DNA of 64,000 bases from an uncultured SAR86 cluster bacterium (GTDB lineage: Bacteria > Pseudomonadota > Gammaproteobacteria > Magnimaribacterales > AG-339-G14), in the NCBI GenBank assembly GCA_902561325.1, contig CACEOL010000001.1:92209-156208 (forward strand), written 5' to 3'. The notes beneath the pieces are model-generated. The model did no database searches. It was not told the origin of the DNA and worked only from the letters and a program-made list of their open reading frames with translations. Shown in pieces: positions 27,563 through 36,710 of this stretch. Both the position numbers and the translations under genes were made by a program. The first letter of the stretch is position 1; each line of letters opens with the position of its first letter.

Positions 27563-28381
27563 TTATTTCCACTTCGCTGAAGGCGGCATAGACATTAAGA
27601 TAGCTTCTGTAGATCCTCCTGTTTTTAAACCAAACAAAGTACCCCTATCCCAAATCAAATTGAATTCGACATAGCGTCCTCTTTTGATTAGTTGTTGTTC
27701 TTTTTCTTCTTCAGTCCAGTCTAAGTCTTTTTTGTTAGATACAGTTTCTTTAATAATATTCAGAGTGGTTGAACCAAGCTCTTTTACAAAATCAAAATCG
27801 TCTTCCCAGTTTCCGGTATTCAAATGATCAAAAAAAATGCCGCCAACTCCTCTGGGTTCATCTCGGTGTGCAAGATAGAAATATTCGTCACAATTTTTTT
27901 TAAAATCCGAGTAATATTTATCGTCTGATTTATCACACGCTTCTTTTAATTTGGCGTGAAAAAGTTCGGTTTCTATATCGTCTGGAATTGATGGAGTCAT
28001 ATCTGTTCCACCTCCAAACCAATTTTCACCAGTAGATAAAAATCTCGTATTGAAATGAAAAGCCGGCACCTTGGGTGATTGCATATGAGCAACCAAACTG
28101 ATTCCAGAAGCCCAATACTTAGCAGATTTTTCTGTTCCTTTGATTTGAGATTTAAAATCATCAGAAAATTCACCCGCAACAGTTGAAATATTTACCCCAA
28201 CCTTTTCAAACACCTCGCCTTTTAGAATGCTTATTTCGCCACCGCCAGAACCTTTATGATTCCATTTTTTTCTTTCAAACTTTCCGCCATCTAATTCTTC
28301 AAAGGCAGCGCAAAAATTATCTCTCAAAGATCTAAACCATTGAGATGCTAAATCTTTTTTTTCATCTAAACTGCTGGTCAT
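27563..28381 (-). CDS. hemF: Oxygen-dependent coproporphyrinogen III oxidase
   Basis: HemF decarboxylates coproporphyrinogen III to protoporphyrinogen IX with O2. The family signature FHFNTRFLSTGENWFGGGTDMTP lies near residue 105, shown here in part as NWFGGGTDMTP, with HRDEPRGVGGIFFDHL, RGRYVEFNLIWDRGT and GGSTEAILMSMPP later. The 272-residue length is normal. Its start overlaps the hemH stop by four bases. No hemN is present in the window, so this step appears aerobic. Confidence 0.95.
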   Translation of the reverse strand: MTSSLDEKKDLASQWFRSLRDNFCAAFEELDGGKFERKKWNHKGSGGGEISILKGEVFEKVGVNISTVAGEFSDDFKSQIKGTEKSAKYWASGISLVAHMQSPKVPAFHFNTRFLSTGENWFGGGTDMTPSIPDDIETELFHAKLKEACDKSDDKYYSDFKKNCDEYFYLAHRDEPRGVGGIFFDHLNTGNWEDDFDFVKELGSTTLNIIKETVSNKKDLDWTEEEKEQQLIKRGRYVEFNLIWDRGTLFGLKTGGSTEAILMSMPPSAKWK

Positions 28382-29394
28382 AGTTGGGATATTTTATTTG
28401 CAATTAAATTATTGATGGCTTCTACATGCTCGTCATTATCATTTAAGCAAGCTATGTAATGAAAAGCTTCACCTCCAGAATCCAAGAATATTTCTTTATT
28501 CTCTTCATCGATTTCTTCTATGGTTTCTAAACAATCCATACTAAACCCTGGCGATAAAATTAAGATATTCTTTACTCCCTCTTTGGGTAATTTTTCCATC
28601 AGTTCACTTGTATAGGGTTTTAACCACTCTCTTCCAGCAGCTGCTAATCTCGATTGAAAACTAGTAATGTATTGATTTTCTTCAAGCCCTAAAGCTTCTG
28701 CAACTAAGCGAGAAGTCTTCTTACAAAAACAATGGTAAGGGTCTCCTTCTTCAAAATATTTTTTTGGAATGCCGTGATAAGAAAAAACTACCTTGTCCTG
28801 TTTTCCATAAAATTCATGAGTTTTAATTGTGTTAGCTAATGAATTTATATACTCAGAATTGTCATGGTAGCCGCTCACAAAATGCAAACTAGGAACCCAT
28901 CTCCATCTTGAAAGAATTGCGCTCACCTTATCGAATATTGTTGCAGCAGTTACTGCAGAATATTGGGGAAACAAAGGTAGGAGTAGAATTTTACGACAAT
29001 TTTTCTCCTTCAAATTCAATAAAGCTTTTTCAAGGCTTGGATTTCCATAGCGCATGGCTAATTCAAATTCTATAGATTCATAATTTTCATTCAGGTTTTT
29101 TATCTTGCTTAAAAATCTCTTTGAGTAAACCAGCAACGGCGAGCCTTCTTCAAGCCATACTGATTTATAAAGTGCTGCTGATTTTCTAGGTCTAAAAGGC
29201 AAAATAAAGAGATTAAGTACCAACCACCAGATTATTTTTGGTACTTCTATGACTCTCGTATCTGATAAAAATTCTCTAAGGTATTTTCTTACATCTTTTG
29301 TAGAGTAACTATCTGGCGAACCAAGATTACAGATAATTACACCAACTTTTTGTTTATCTTCGTGAGAAAAATTCTCTTCTCCTAAAAAACTCAT
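28378..29394 (-). CDS. hemH: Ferrochelatase
   Basis: HemH inserts Fe2+ into protoporphyrin IX. It has GVIICNLGSPDS at the N-terminus, the active-site FSYHGIPKKY near 208, SFQSRLAAAGREWLKPYT and SPGFSMDCLETIEEID, which carries the conserved C-terminal Glu cluster. 338 residues, normal. It overlaps hemE and hemF by four bases on either side, so the genes form one transcript. Confidence 0.95.
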   Translation of the reverse strand: MSFLGEENFSHEDKQKVGVIICNLGSPDSYSTKDVRKYLREFLSDTRVIEVPKIIWWLVLNLFILPFRPRKSAALYKSVWLEEGSPLLVYSKRFLSKIKNLNENYESIEFELAMRYGNPSLEKALLNLKEKNCRKILLLPLFPQYSAVTAATIFDKVSAILSRWRWVPSLHFVSGYHDNSEYINSLANTIKTHEFYGKQDKVVFSYHGIPKKYFEEGDPYHCFCKKTSRLVAEALGLEENQYITSFQSRLAAAGREWLKPYTSELMEKLPKEGVKNILILSPGFSMDCLETIEEIDEENKEIFLDSGGEAFHYIACLNDNDEHVEAINNLIANKISQL

Positions 29395-30410
29395 AAATAA
29401 GACCTTACTTTTTTTACAAAATGTTTAACATTTTCTTGGGGTGTGGTCTTTATAACACCATGGCCTAAACCACATACCCATCCTTTTCTATCCTCTATTG
29501 AAAGAGAGGAAATATCTTCTAAAAACAAATTTAAAGCTTTATCGAATTCGTTGAAATCCTGAGTAATGATTTTTTCACTGAAATTACCTTGGATGAATCC
29601 ATCTTTCCTTTTTGCAAAAATATCTTGAATGCTGACATTTGAATCTACCCCAATTCCTGCAAAAGGAACTTCGAAGCTATCAGATGCATCAAAGATATCA
29701 TCATAAGAAACGCCATCTTTTGCATAGTAACCAACTTGATTTGGAAAAGACTTTACCAACTCACTTAAAATTTTATTGAGGTAAATAGATAAATCATCTT
29801 TAGCAAGCTGGTGAGCACAAGAATCAAAAATCATTACCACTTCAGCTCCAGCCTGCAATTGCAAAGAAATATTTTTATGTAAAAGAGGAAAGATATACTC
29901 TTCCAAAATTGCCCATTGGTATCCCTCAATTTTTTCTAGCTTGTCTAATTTGTTAGTCGCTGAAGCAAAAGATAACAATGTCCATGGTCCGCCAATAAAG
30001 CCAATCATGGACTTATCTTCTGGAAGCAGTTCCATCGTTCTTTCTATTGCCTCCCCTTGGAATTCCAAAGAAGCAATGGGATTTTTATTGATAAGAATTC
30101 TAGAGGCATTTTCCTCAGATAGATGTTCTTTAAATATTGGGCCAGGATCGTAAATCAAATCCATGCCCAAAGACTCCAAAGGAAAAAGAATATCGCTGAA
30201 TAAAATAGCTACATCAAAATCAAATTCTTCTATCGGACCCAAAGCAGTTTGTGCTGACAAGGCTGGATTTTTACAAAGTTCAACGAAGGAGTGAGATTTC
30301 TTAAGATTTTGATAATGATTATGATATCTGCCAGCTTGACGCATAAACCATATTGGCGGAATTTCCTGAGGAACCCGATTCAAAGCATTTTGAAACCTGG
30401 TGTTACGCAT
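29391..30410 (-). CDS. hemE: Uroporphyrinogen decarboxylase
   Basis: HemE removes four carboxylates from uroporphyrinogen III. It has PPIWFMRQAGRYHNHYQ (the RQAGRY motif), FSDILFPLESLGMDL, FIGGPWTLLSFA and FDSCAH. The frame opens at 30464 inside hemB, but the ATG at 30410 gives MRNTRFQNALNR, the usual N-terminus, and an 8-base gap after hemB, so I use it. That gives 339 residues. Confidence 0.94.
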   Translation of the reverse strand: MRNTRFQNALNRVPQEIPPIWFMRQAGRYHNHYQNLKKSHSFVELCKNPALSAQTALGPIEEFDFDVAILFSDILFPLESLGMDLIYDPGPIFKEHLSEENASRILINKNPIASLEFQGEAIERTMELLPEDKSMIGFIGGPWTLLSFASATNKLDKLEKIEGYQWAILEEYIFPLLHKNISLQLQAGAEVVMIFDSCAHQLAKDDLSIYLNKILSELVKSFPNQVGYYAKDGVSYDDIFDASDSFEVPFAGIGVDSNVSIQDIFAKRKDGFIQGNFSEKIITQDFNEFDKALNLFLEDISSLSIEDRKGWVCGLGHGVIKTTPQENVKHFVKKVRSYL

Positions 30411-30418
30411 ATAAGAAA

Positions 30419-31414
30419 TTATAGATTTTTTGCTATCTCTTTTGCGGCATAAGTTAAGATGCAATCCGCACCAGCTCTCTTAAATGAAAGAAGCGATTCA
30501 AATATTACTTCCTCACTGAGCCAGTTTTTTTCAACTGCTGCCTTCAACATAGCGTATTCACCGCTTACTTGATAAACAAAGGTTGGCATTTGAAATTTCT
30601 CTTTAACTGCCTTTACTACGTCAAGATAAGGCATACCTGGTTTTACCATAACAATGTCAGCTCCTTCATTTATATCCAAAGCTACTTCATGCAGAGCTTC
30701 ATTAATATTTGCTATAGCCATTTGATAAGTATCTTTTGTTTTATTCCCAAAAAATTTTGCAGATTCTACTGCTTCTTTAAAAGGACCATAAAATTTTGAA
30801 CTGTATTTTGCTGAGTAAGCTAGGATTATAGTATTTTTATAATCCTTTTCTTCTAAGATTTTTCTTATAGAGCCAATTCTGCCGTCCATCATGTCAGATG
30901 GGGCAATGATGTCAGTTCCTGCTTGAGCTAACTTTAAAGCTTGATCTTCCAGAACTTTAAGTGTCTCATCGTTATCAACATCACCGTCTGAATTTAATAC
31001 GCCATCATGACCATGAGTTGTATAAGGATCTAAAGCTACGTCAGCAATAACTAGAATTTCCGGAAAATTTTGTTTTATTTTTTTTATGACATTATTAAGA
31101 AAATTATTTTCATTTACTGCCTCGAAACCTTTCTCGTCTTTCTTGTCTTCATCGATCACAGGAAAAATTGCTACCGCTTTGATACCTAAACTGACAAGCT
31201 CTTCGATTTCTTTGAGAATACTAGTTTCTGAGTGTCTAAAAATTCCAACTAGAGATTCTATTTCTTCTTTTTCTTTTATGGATTCCTTAACAAAAATTGG
31301 TTGAATTAAATCATCAGTGGACAATTTATTTTCTGCCACAAGATCTCTAATCGATTTATTCGATCTCAATCTTCTGAGTCTAGAAAGAGGATATTTTCTT
31401 TTAAAATTTGCCAT
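30419..31414 (-). CDS. hemB: Delta-aminolevulinic acid dehydratase (Mg-type)
   Basis: HemB condenses two ALA to porphobilinogen. The Schiff-base Lys is in MVKPGMPYLDVV near 253, and the second Lys in AYSAKYSSKFYGPF. The metal-switch segment reads ADVALDPYTTHGHDG: Ala/Asp replace the zinc cysteines of the E. coli enzyme, which predicts a Mg2+-activated form as in Pseudomonas and alphaproteobacteria. 331 residues. It lies 22 bases after hemC. Confidence 0.95.
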   Translation of the reverse strand: MANFKRKYPLSRLRRLRSNKSIRDLVAENKLSTDDLIQPIFVKESIKEKEEIESLVGIFRHSETSILKEIEELVSLGIKAVAIFPVIDEDKKDEKGFEAVNENNFLNNVIKKIKQNFPEILVIADVALDPYTTHGHDGVLNSDGDVDNDETLKVLEDQALKLAQAGTDIIAPSDMMDGRIGSIRKILEEKDYKNTIILAYSAKYSSKFYGPFKEAVESAKFFGNKTKDTYQMAIANINEALHEVALDINEGADIVMVKPGMPYLDVVKAVKEKFQMPTFVYQVSGEYAMLKAAVEKNWLSEEVIFESLLSFKRAGADCILTYAAKEIAKNL

Positions 31415-31436
31415 ATCAAGTAAACAGGTGCGTAGC

Positions 31437-32936
31437 TTACTTTGCTTCGTTTACTTTTTCCAGCCAGTCTTCATAGTTTAAAAAAGGCTTTATTTTATTG
31501 GGATATAGTTTGTCTAACTCATCAAAAGTTTTGCCCAAACCACATGAATGTTCTGCATTTTCAATGCTAGGAAATCTTTTTAAAGCTTCTTTAAAAGAGC
31601 TGATAGACATCCAATAAAAATGAGAATACAGAGTTAAATCTTCTATATCTGTTTCAGGAACTAATTTATAAGTTGCAAGTAGTTTTTTATCTTTAGATTG
31701 TGAATCGACATGAGAAACCAAAAACCAATTTAATTTTTTATGTAATGAGCTGGGTTGAGATTGTTCTTCTCCTAAACTGTCTGAAGTTCCGTTTACCCAT
31801 ATTCCCTTCTTAGCTAATTTAAACCAGTTTTCTATTCCGCTTGTCCAAACGACATTGGATAAATCGATTGACGTACCTTTTTCTATTGAACTTGCTCTAG
31901 ATATATATAATCCAGAATTTTTCAATATCTCTAATTCTTTTATCCCCTCATTGATTATTGATCGAGAAAATAATTTGAAATCTTTTTTTAATTTTGGATA
32001 AAAATCTTTTATGGGATTCTCAAATCTTGATAATTCTTCTTTAAATGGTAAAAAAGACCTATTATCAATGAGTTCGTTATCCGGGGTTAAGCCTTTCTCG
32101 GTAATAATTTTTCCAAGAGGATGATTTTCTATACTTACTCCAATTTTTTGATGACAGCCTCCGCCGTATTTTTTGAGTTTCTCTCTCTCATCTTCTACAT
32201 TTTTAAATACATCTAAATCATTGATTTCACTAAGTAATTTAATAACTTTTTTATTACCCGATTTTACCTCAATGGCCAATGCTCCCTGACCAGGAGCACA
32301 AGGATTTTGAGAGCAAGGAATCACCATCCACAAAAATTCGTCTAAGTCTTTTTTAAAGGAATCTAATTCATTGGAAATTTCTCCTTTGGGTGATAGCAAC
32401 CGATCTAAAGCAGCTTTTGCTATTACTAAGCCATCTGCATTTGAGTTTTTGAGTTTCTGAACTCTTGTAAGAATATTTCCCCTAATGTCACTAAAGGTGA
32501 GGGAGTTTGTTTTAAAAGGAAATGCTTTTGTTAAAAAGGATGACAGATTTTCTTGTCTTCTAGGAGATGAAGTAAAGATTTCAATTTTTTTCTTTTTGAG
32601 TGAGTCGTTTTTAAATATCAAAACATCTCTTAAATCTGCTCTTTTTATTGTTGCAGCTACTTCCGTTCCTTCTTCAAGATCAACTGGTAAATCTTTCCAG
32701 GAATGAACAGCAATATCGGCATTGTCAGATAATAATTCTTCTCTAATATCCGAAGTAAAGACACCCATTTCAGGCATTTTATGTAATGGAGTAGTTAAAT
32801 CTATATCGCCTGATGTATCTTTGGTTTTAAAGTTTATTTTGATTTCAGGAAATCTTTTTTTAATTACTTCAGAAACCTCTGTAGCTTGAATTTTAGCTAA
32901 TACACTTTTTCTTGAAATGATAGTTAACATATTCAT
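31437..32936 (-). CDS. hemC: Hydroxymethylbilane synthase with C-terminal HemD-like extension
   Basis: The first 320 residues are HemC: AVHSWKDLP, TSSPRRQENL, SDIRGNILTR, DGLVIAKAALDRL, PGQGALAIE, and the dipyrromethane cofactor Cys in YGGGCHQKIG (near 261). About 235 residues follow that Cys, against about 70 in E. coli. The extra part has SNVVWTSGIENWFKLAKKG and an end (FYWMSISSFKEALKRF ... CGLGKTFDEL ... FLNYEDWL) whose order resembles HemD. A HemC-HemD fusion is known in Leptospira. HemD activity here is inferred. The ATG at 32936 has AAGGA nine bases upstream; an ATG at 32930 is possible. Confidence 0.87.
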   Translation of the reverse strand: MNMLTIISRKSVLAKIQATEVSEVIKKRFPEIKINFKTKDTSGDIDLTTPLHKMPEMGVFTSDIREELLSDNADIAVHSWKDLPVDLEEGTEVAATIKRADLRDVLIFKNDSLKKKKIEIFTSSPRRQENLSSFLTKAFPFKTNSLTFSDIRGNILTRVQKLKNSNADGLVIAKAALDRLLSPKGEISNELDSFKKDLDEFLWMVIPCSQNPCAPGQGALAIEVKSGNKKVIKLLSEINDLDVFKNVEDEREKLKKYGGGCHQKIGVSIENHPLGKIITEKGLTPDNELIDNRSFLPFKEELSRFENPIKDFYPKLKKDFKLFSRSIINEGIKELEILKNSGLYISRASSIEKGTSIDLSNVVWTSGIENWFKLAKKGIWVNGTSDSLGEEQSQPSSLHKKLNWFLVSHVDSQSKDKKLLATYKLVPETDIEDLTLYSHFYWMSISSFKEALKRFPSIENAEHSCGLGKTFDELDKLYPNKIKPFLNYEDWLEKVNEAK

Positions 32937-33046
32937 TATAACCAATCCTTATAAACAGCTATATTATTATAATTCTGTTAGTTTTGAATATTTAGTTTGC
33001 GTGCTTTTAGGTCTATAGTAATGAACAATTCCTTCTTGGAGATGAA

Positions 33047-34297
33047 ATGAACTACAAAAAATATTTTTCTGATGAACTTACTTCTTTAAAGTCACAAGGT
33101 TTGTACAGAAAATTTAGAGAAATAAATAGAGATAAGAAACATTTCCCGAAAGCAACGGAAAGATTTGAAGGTGCTGAAAGAGCTGTAGAAGTTTGGTGCA
33201 GTAATGACTACCTAAATTTAAGTCAGCACCCAGAAGTAATCCAAAAATCTATCGAAGTCATCAAAGAATTAGGCACTGGTTCTGGAGGGACAAGAAACAT
33301 TTCAGGAACTTCTTCTTACCATGCTGATTTAGAAAAGGAATTAGCAAACTTACATAACAAAGAATCAAGTCTTATTTTTCCTTCTGCCTATACAGCTAAT
33401 CAATCTTCCCTTTGGACTTTATGTAAAAAGCTTGAAGGTATTGAAGTCTTTTCTGATGAACTTAATCATGCCTCAATGATTCAGGGTATTAAAAATGCCA
33501 ACGTACCTTGTCATATTTTTCGCCATAATGATGTTGGTCATTTAAGAAAACTTTTAAATACATCAAATGCCAGCGTACCCAAGTTGATAGTTTTAGAATC
33601 TCTTTATTCGATGGAGGGTCTAAGATCTCCTCTAAAACAAATTGTTTCCTTAGCTAAAGAATTCAATGCTATAACTTATCTTGATGAGGTTCATTCAGTT
33701 GGACTTTATGGTTTAGAAGGTAGAGGCATTGCGGAGGAGCAAGATGTTTCTGGTGAAATAGATATTATAAATGGAACCCTTTCTAAAGCTTTTGGCCAGA
33801 TGGGTGGATATATTGCTGCAAGTTCTGACATTATTGACTTTATAAGAAGCTTTGCACCAGGCTTTATTTTTACTTCGTCAGCAAATCCAAGCATTGCAGC
33901 GGCATCAATAAAGGCAATTGAAATTGCAAAAAAATCTGAAAATTTACGTGAGGACATTCGCAAAAATTCTGAACTAATCAGAGAAGGTCTTAAAGATTTA
34001 AAAATTCCACATTTAGATAATGACAGTCACATCATTCCAATTCACCTAGAAGATCCGAGATTATGTAAGGAAGCAGCTAATGTGTTAATCGAAGAACATG
34101 GCATTTATATTCAACCTGTTTTTTATCCAACAGTGCCTAAAGGCGATGAAAGATTCAGAGTAACAATCACTCCTAAACATCAGGCAGAAGATATTAATAG
34201 ATTCTTATCTTCTCTCGACCAGGTTTGGAATAAACTCTCTTTGCGAAGAGAAACGTTTTCAGAAAGTGAATCTAATCAAGTAAGAAAAATTTATTAG
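33047..34297 (+). CDS. hemA: 5-aminolevulinate synthase (Shemin/C4 pathway)
   Basis: ALAS joins glycine and succinyl-CoA to 5-aminolevulinate. This alpha-oxoamine synthase has the ALAS pattern: VWCSNDYLNLSQHP, GSGGTRNISGTSSYHADLE, FSDELNHASMIQGI, FRHNDVGHLRKLL, YLDEVHSVGLYG and the PLP Lys in NGTLSKAFGQMGGYIAA (near 247). The HND and NHASMI segments favour ALAS over KBL or BioF. 416 residues. It diverges from the hem operon across a short gap and ends at a strong terminator. Gammaproteobacteria normally use glutamyl-tRNA reductase, so this gene suggests lateral gain. Confidence 0.93.
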   Translation: MNYKKYFSDELTSLKSQGLYRKFREINRDKKHFPKATERFEGAERAVEVWCSNDYLNLSQHPEVIQKSIEVIKELGTGSGGTRNISGTSSYHADLEKELANLHNKESSLIFPSAYTANQSSLWTLCKKLEGIEVFSDELNHASMIQGIKNANVPCHIFRHNDVGHLRKLLNTSNASVPKLIVLESLYSMEGLRSPLKQIVSLAKEFNAITYLDEVHSVGLYGLEGRGIAEEQDVSGEIDIINGTLSKAFGQMGGYIAASSDIIDFIRSFAPGFIFTSSANPSIAAASIKAIEIAKKSENLREDIRKNSELIREGLKDLKIPHLDNDSHIIPIHLEDPRLCKEAANVLIEEHGIYIQPVFYPTVPKGDERFRVTITPKHQAEDINRFLSSLDQVWNKLSLRRETFSESESNQVRKIY

Positions 34298-34307
34298 TCT
34301 TAATGAC

Positions 34308-34333
34308 GAAATCCCGCTTTTCAGCGGGATTTC
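34308..34333 (+). terminator. Hairpin terminator after hemA
   Basis: An 11-bp perfect stem (GAAATCCCGCT, 34308-34318, with AGCGGGATTTC, 34323-34333) and a TTTC loop, 10 bases after the hemA stop. The tail is T/C-rich rather than pure T. It may work in both directions, also ending transcripts from the receptor gene. Confidence 0.75.
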
Positions 34334-34431
34334 TCTCTCTCCAAAAACTTAAATTGATTTACTTAGGGGGAAATCTTTACGAGCATAGCCATGAGATGAA
34401 ATGAAAAGGCTTCTCTAAAAATCATCGTATT

Positions 34432-34524
34432 TCAATTTTTAAGTTTTGTTGTTTGAAGAGTGAGCAATTCATTTATTCTTAAAACATCTTCTTGGATATC
34501 CTTTAAATAAAGTAAATTGCTCAT
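34432..34524 (-). CDS. Possible 30-residue small protein downstream of the Fiu-like receptor
   Basis: An ATG at 34524, preceded at 7 bases by a strong AGGAGAG (34538-34532), opens 30 codons giving a mostly helical peptide (MSNLLYLKDIQEDVLRINEL, then LTLQTTKLKN). It lies 22 bases after the receptor stop on the same strand, so it would be on a Fur-controlled transcript. No family recognised. A second 20-codon frame (MIFREAFSFH...) follows without a good ribosome site. Supported only by the strong ribosome site and position. Confidence 0.4.
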   Translation of the reverse strand: MSNLLYLKDIQEDVLRINELLTLQTTKLKN

Positions 34525-34546
34525 TTTTTTGCTCTCCTAAAGTTAA

Positions 34547-36688
34547 TTAAAAACTTTTGCTATAAGAAATTCTTACATTAGCAGACTCACCAACTGATAC
34601 TTGATGATCAGAGTGAGAGTGAGGATAGTAAACCTCGTCACTCAAGTTTTCGATGTTAATCCTTACAATGTCTTCATCAGTAGGCTTGATTGTCATGGCC
34701 ATATCAAACCTAGTGTAGTCAGGAAGTTTTGGTCCACTTTCTGCATTGATAAAAGACTCGTCTTGATAAGTAAGACCTAGGCTAATGTCAAATATGTCAT
34801 TCACTTGGTTGTTCCACCAGAGAGAATAAGTAAGCTCAGGAACTTCTTTAGTTGCTCCAGAACCTTTTGACTTAGTTGCGTCTACAGAAGCAAGTCCAAA
34901 TCTTATTAAGTTGCTTTCGTCAACCTGGCCATTCAAAGAGACTTCAAAACCGTCTATTTCAAGACCAATTTCTCTAGTTACTTCTCCAGATCCACTATTG
35001 AATGCTGTAGCTTTTGTTTGCTCACTAGAAAAGTAGCTCACTGCAAGTTGAGCGCCAGCATCAATGTCATACTTAAAACCTAATTCAGTATTTTCAAAAA
35101 CATCTGGATTGAACTTGTCAGAATCTCCAGAAAAAGTCTTATATTGTTCGCCCGAACGAGGTTGAAATGCCTCACTGTAGCTAAAGTAAAGAGACATATT
35201 TTCTTGTGGCTTAAATATTATCCCTAAACGAGGCGAGAAAAGAGAATCGTCTTTCGTTTTGGAAGTATTTGTTCCAGAAGCAGTTCCTCTATCTTGTGCA
35301 TCTTTAGAAATACCGTATTGCAAGATAGTCGTTTCAACTTCATCATATCTTCCGCCTAGAACCATTTTCCATCTATCTGATAAATCAATATTTCCTTGAA
35401 GATATATTGAAGTAACCTCAATATCAGTATCTGACTTGTTATTCATATCAGATGTGTAATCAACATAAGTTATTTGATTTGCTGTAATGTCTCCAGCTGC
35501 TAAGCCTCCAGATGCAAGAGCTTGTCTTGTAGCTAATGCACCATTTGCTACATTGAAATTCATATGCCTTTGAGGAACAAAAATCTCATTATCGTCTCTA
35601 GTTGAAGACCAATAAGTATTATGTCTAGTATTTTCATTTTTAGTATCGATAATTTCTAATCCAACGGCTAAAGTACCTCTATCAAACTCATTGATGTTAC
35701 TTAAAGATATAATTGTACTTTCACGAAGCGTAACGTCTCGATAACCATCCATCTTAGCGCCACCCGCAACTGTATAATCACTGACGTACAAGTTTTTGTA
35801 CATTTTTCTGAAGTCATTTGCTGATACAGTTAAGTTTAACTTTCCAGTATCTGAATAATTGTGTTCTAAAGTACCTCTAAGAATATTTGCCTCAACAGTT
35901 TGTTTGTTTAGATCTTCTGTTCCAAAAACAATGTCTTTCATAGATTCTATTGGAGATTTAGAAGCGTCAAGGGTTGGAATACCTCTATCTACAAACCTTT
36001 CGTGGTCTGCATATTCGTAAGAAAGATCTATGTAAGTGTCTGAATTGACTTCAATTTTCATTGTAGGGTTTACACCGATACGGTCTCCAGAATACATATC
36101 TCTGTGATTTGCTAGAGAATCCAAGTGGAAATTCAGTCTAAATGCAACGTTGTCACTTACAACTACATTTCCATCCAAGGCAACATCGCCCCCTCCAAAA
36201 GAATCGCCACCAACGTCAAGTGCGCCAAAAGTCTCTCCAATTTGAGCAGTTTTAGAAACTCTGTTTATTAAACCACCAGTTCCACCTCTTCCAAACATCA
36301 AAGCGTTTGCACCTTTGATGATTTCAACTTGCTCTACGTTATATAAAGAACGGTAATATTGAACATCGTCTCTGAGGCCATCTTGATAAAAATCGGCTGT
36401 AGATCTTACTCCTCTAAATACAACAGCATCTCTATGGCCTTCACCTTGAGATGTGTTTACGCCAGGCGTATATCTAATAAGATCGCCAATTTGTCTGAAA
36501 CCTTGCAGTTTGATGTCATCATCAGTTATCACGGATACTGACTGAGGAACATCTAAAACAGGCACAGGAGGTTTTAGTGAATTAACTTGATCTTTAAAAA
36601 GAACATTGCCTTTTACTTCCATTTCCTCTTGTCCAAAAAATACTGTGGTAGAGAAAACCAAAGCAGTTAAATAAATAAACTTTTTCAT
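34547..36688 (-). CDS. TonB-dependent siderophore receptor (Fiu-like)
   Basis: A 713-residue outer-membrane receptor. A signal peptide (MKKFIYLTALVFSTTVFFG) is followed by the plug domain: DVPQSVSVITDDDIKLQG, IGDLIRYTPGVN, FYQDGLRDDVQYYR and VEIIKGANALMFGRGGTGG. The FYQDGLRDDVQYYR segment is typical of Fiu-type catecholate-iron receptors. The barrel ends with VRISYSKSF, terminal Phe. Fur-box-like palindromes lie upstream and AAGGAAGGA is a strong ribosome site. Being close to hem genes and an iron permease fits iron supply. The ligand is inferred. Confidence 0.92.
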   Translation of the reverse strand: MKKFIYLTALVFSTTVFFGQEEMEVKGNVLFKDQVNSLKPPVPVLDVPQSVSVITDDDIKLQGFRQIGDLIRYTPGVNTSQGEGHRDAVVFRGVRSTADFYQDGLRDDVQYYRSLYNVEQVEIIKGANALMFGRGGTGGLINRVSKTAQIGETFGALDVGGDSFGGGDVALDGNVVVSDNVAFRLNFHLDSLANHRDMYSGDRIGVNPTMKIEVNSDTYIDLSYEYADHERFVDRGIPTLDASKSPIESMKDIVFGTEDLNKQTVEANILRGTLEHNYSDTGKLNLTVSANDFRKMYKNLYVSDYTVAGGAKMDGYRDVTLRESTIISLSNINEFDRGTLAVGLEIIDTKNENTRHNTYWSSTRDDNEIFVPQRHMNFNVANGALATRQALASGGLAAGDITANQITYVDYTSDMNNKSDTDIEVTSIYLQGNIDLSDRWKMVLGGRYDEVETTILQYGISKDAQDRGTASGTNTSKTKDDSLFSPRLGIIFKPQENMSLYFSYSEAFQPRSGEQYKTFSGDSDKFNPDVFENTELGFKYDIDAGAQLAVSYFSSEQTKATAFNSGSGEVTREIGLEIDGFEVSLNGQVDESNLIRFGLASVDATKSKGSGATKEVPELTYSLWWNNQVNDIFDISLGLTYQDESFINAESGPKLPDYTRFDMAMTIKPTDEDIVRINIENLSDEVYYPHSHSDHQVSVGESANVRISYSKSF

Positions 36689-36710
36689 AATAATAATCCT
36701 TCCTTACTTT

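Noticed and set aside
33047..34297. HemA as 2-amino-3-ketobutyrate CoA ligase or BioF
   Set aside because: The NHASMI, HND and DEVHSVGLYG segments and position beside hem genes favour ALAS.
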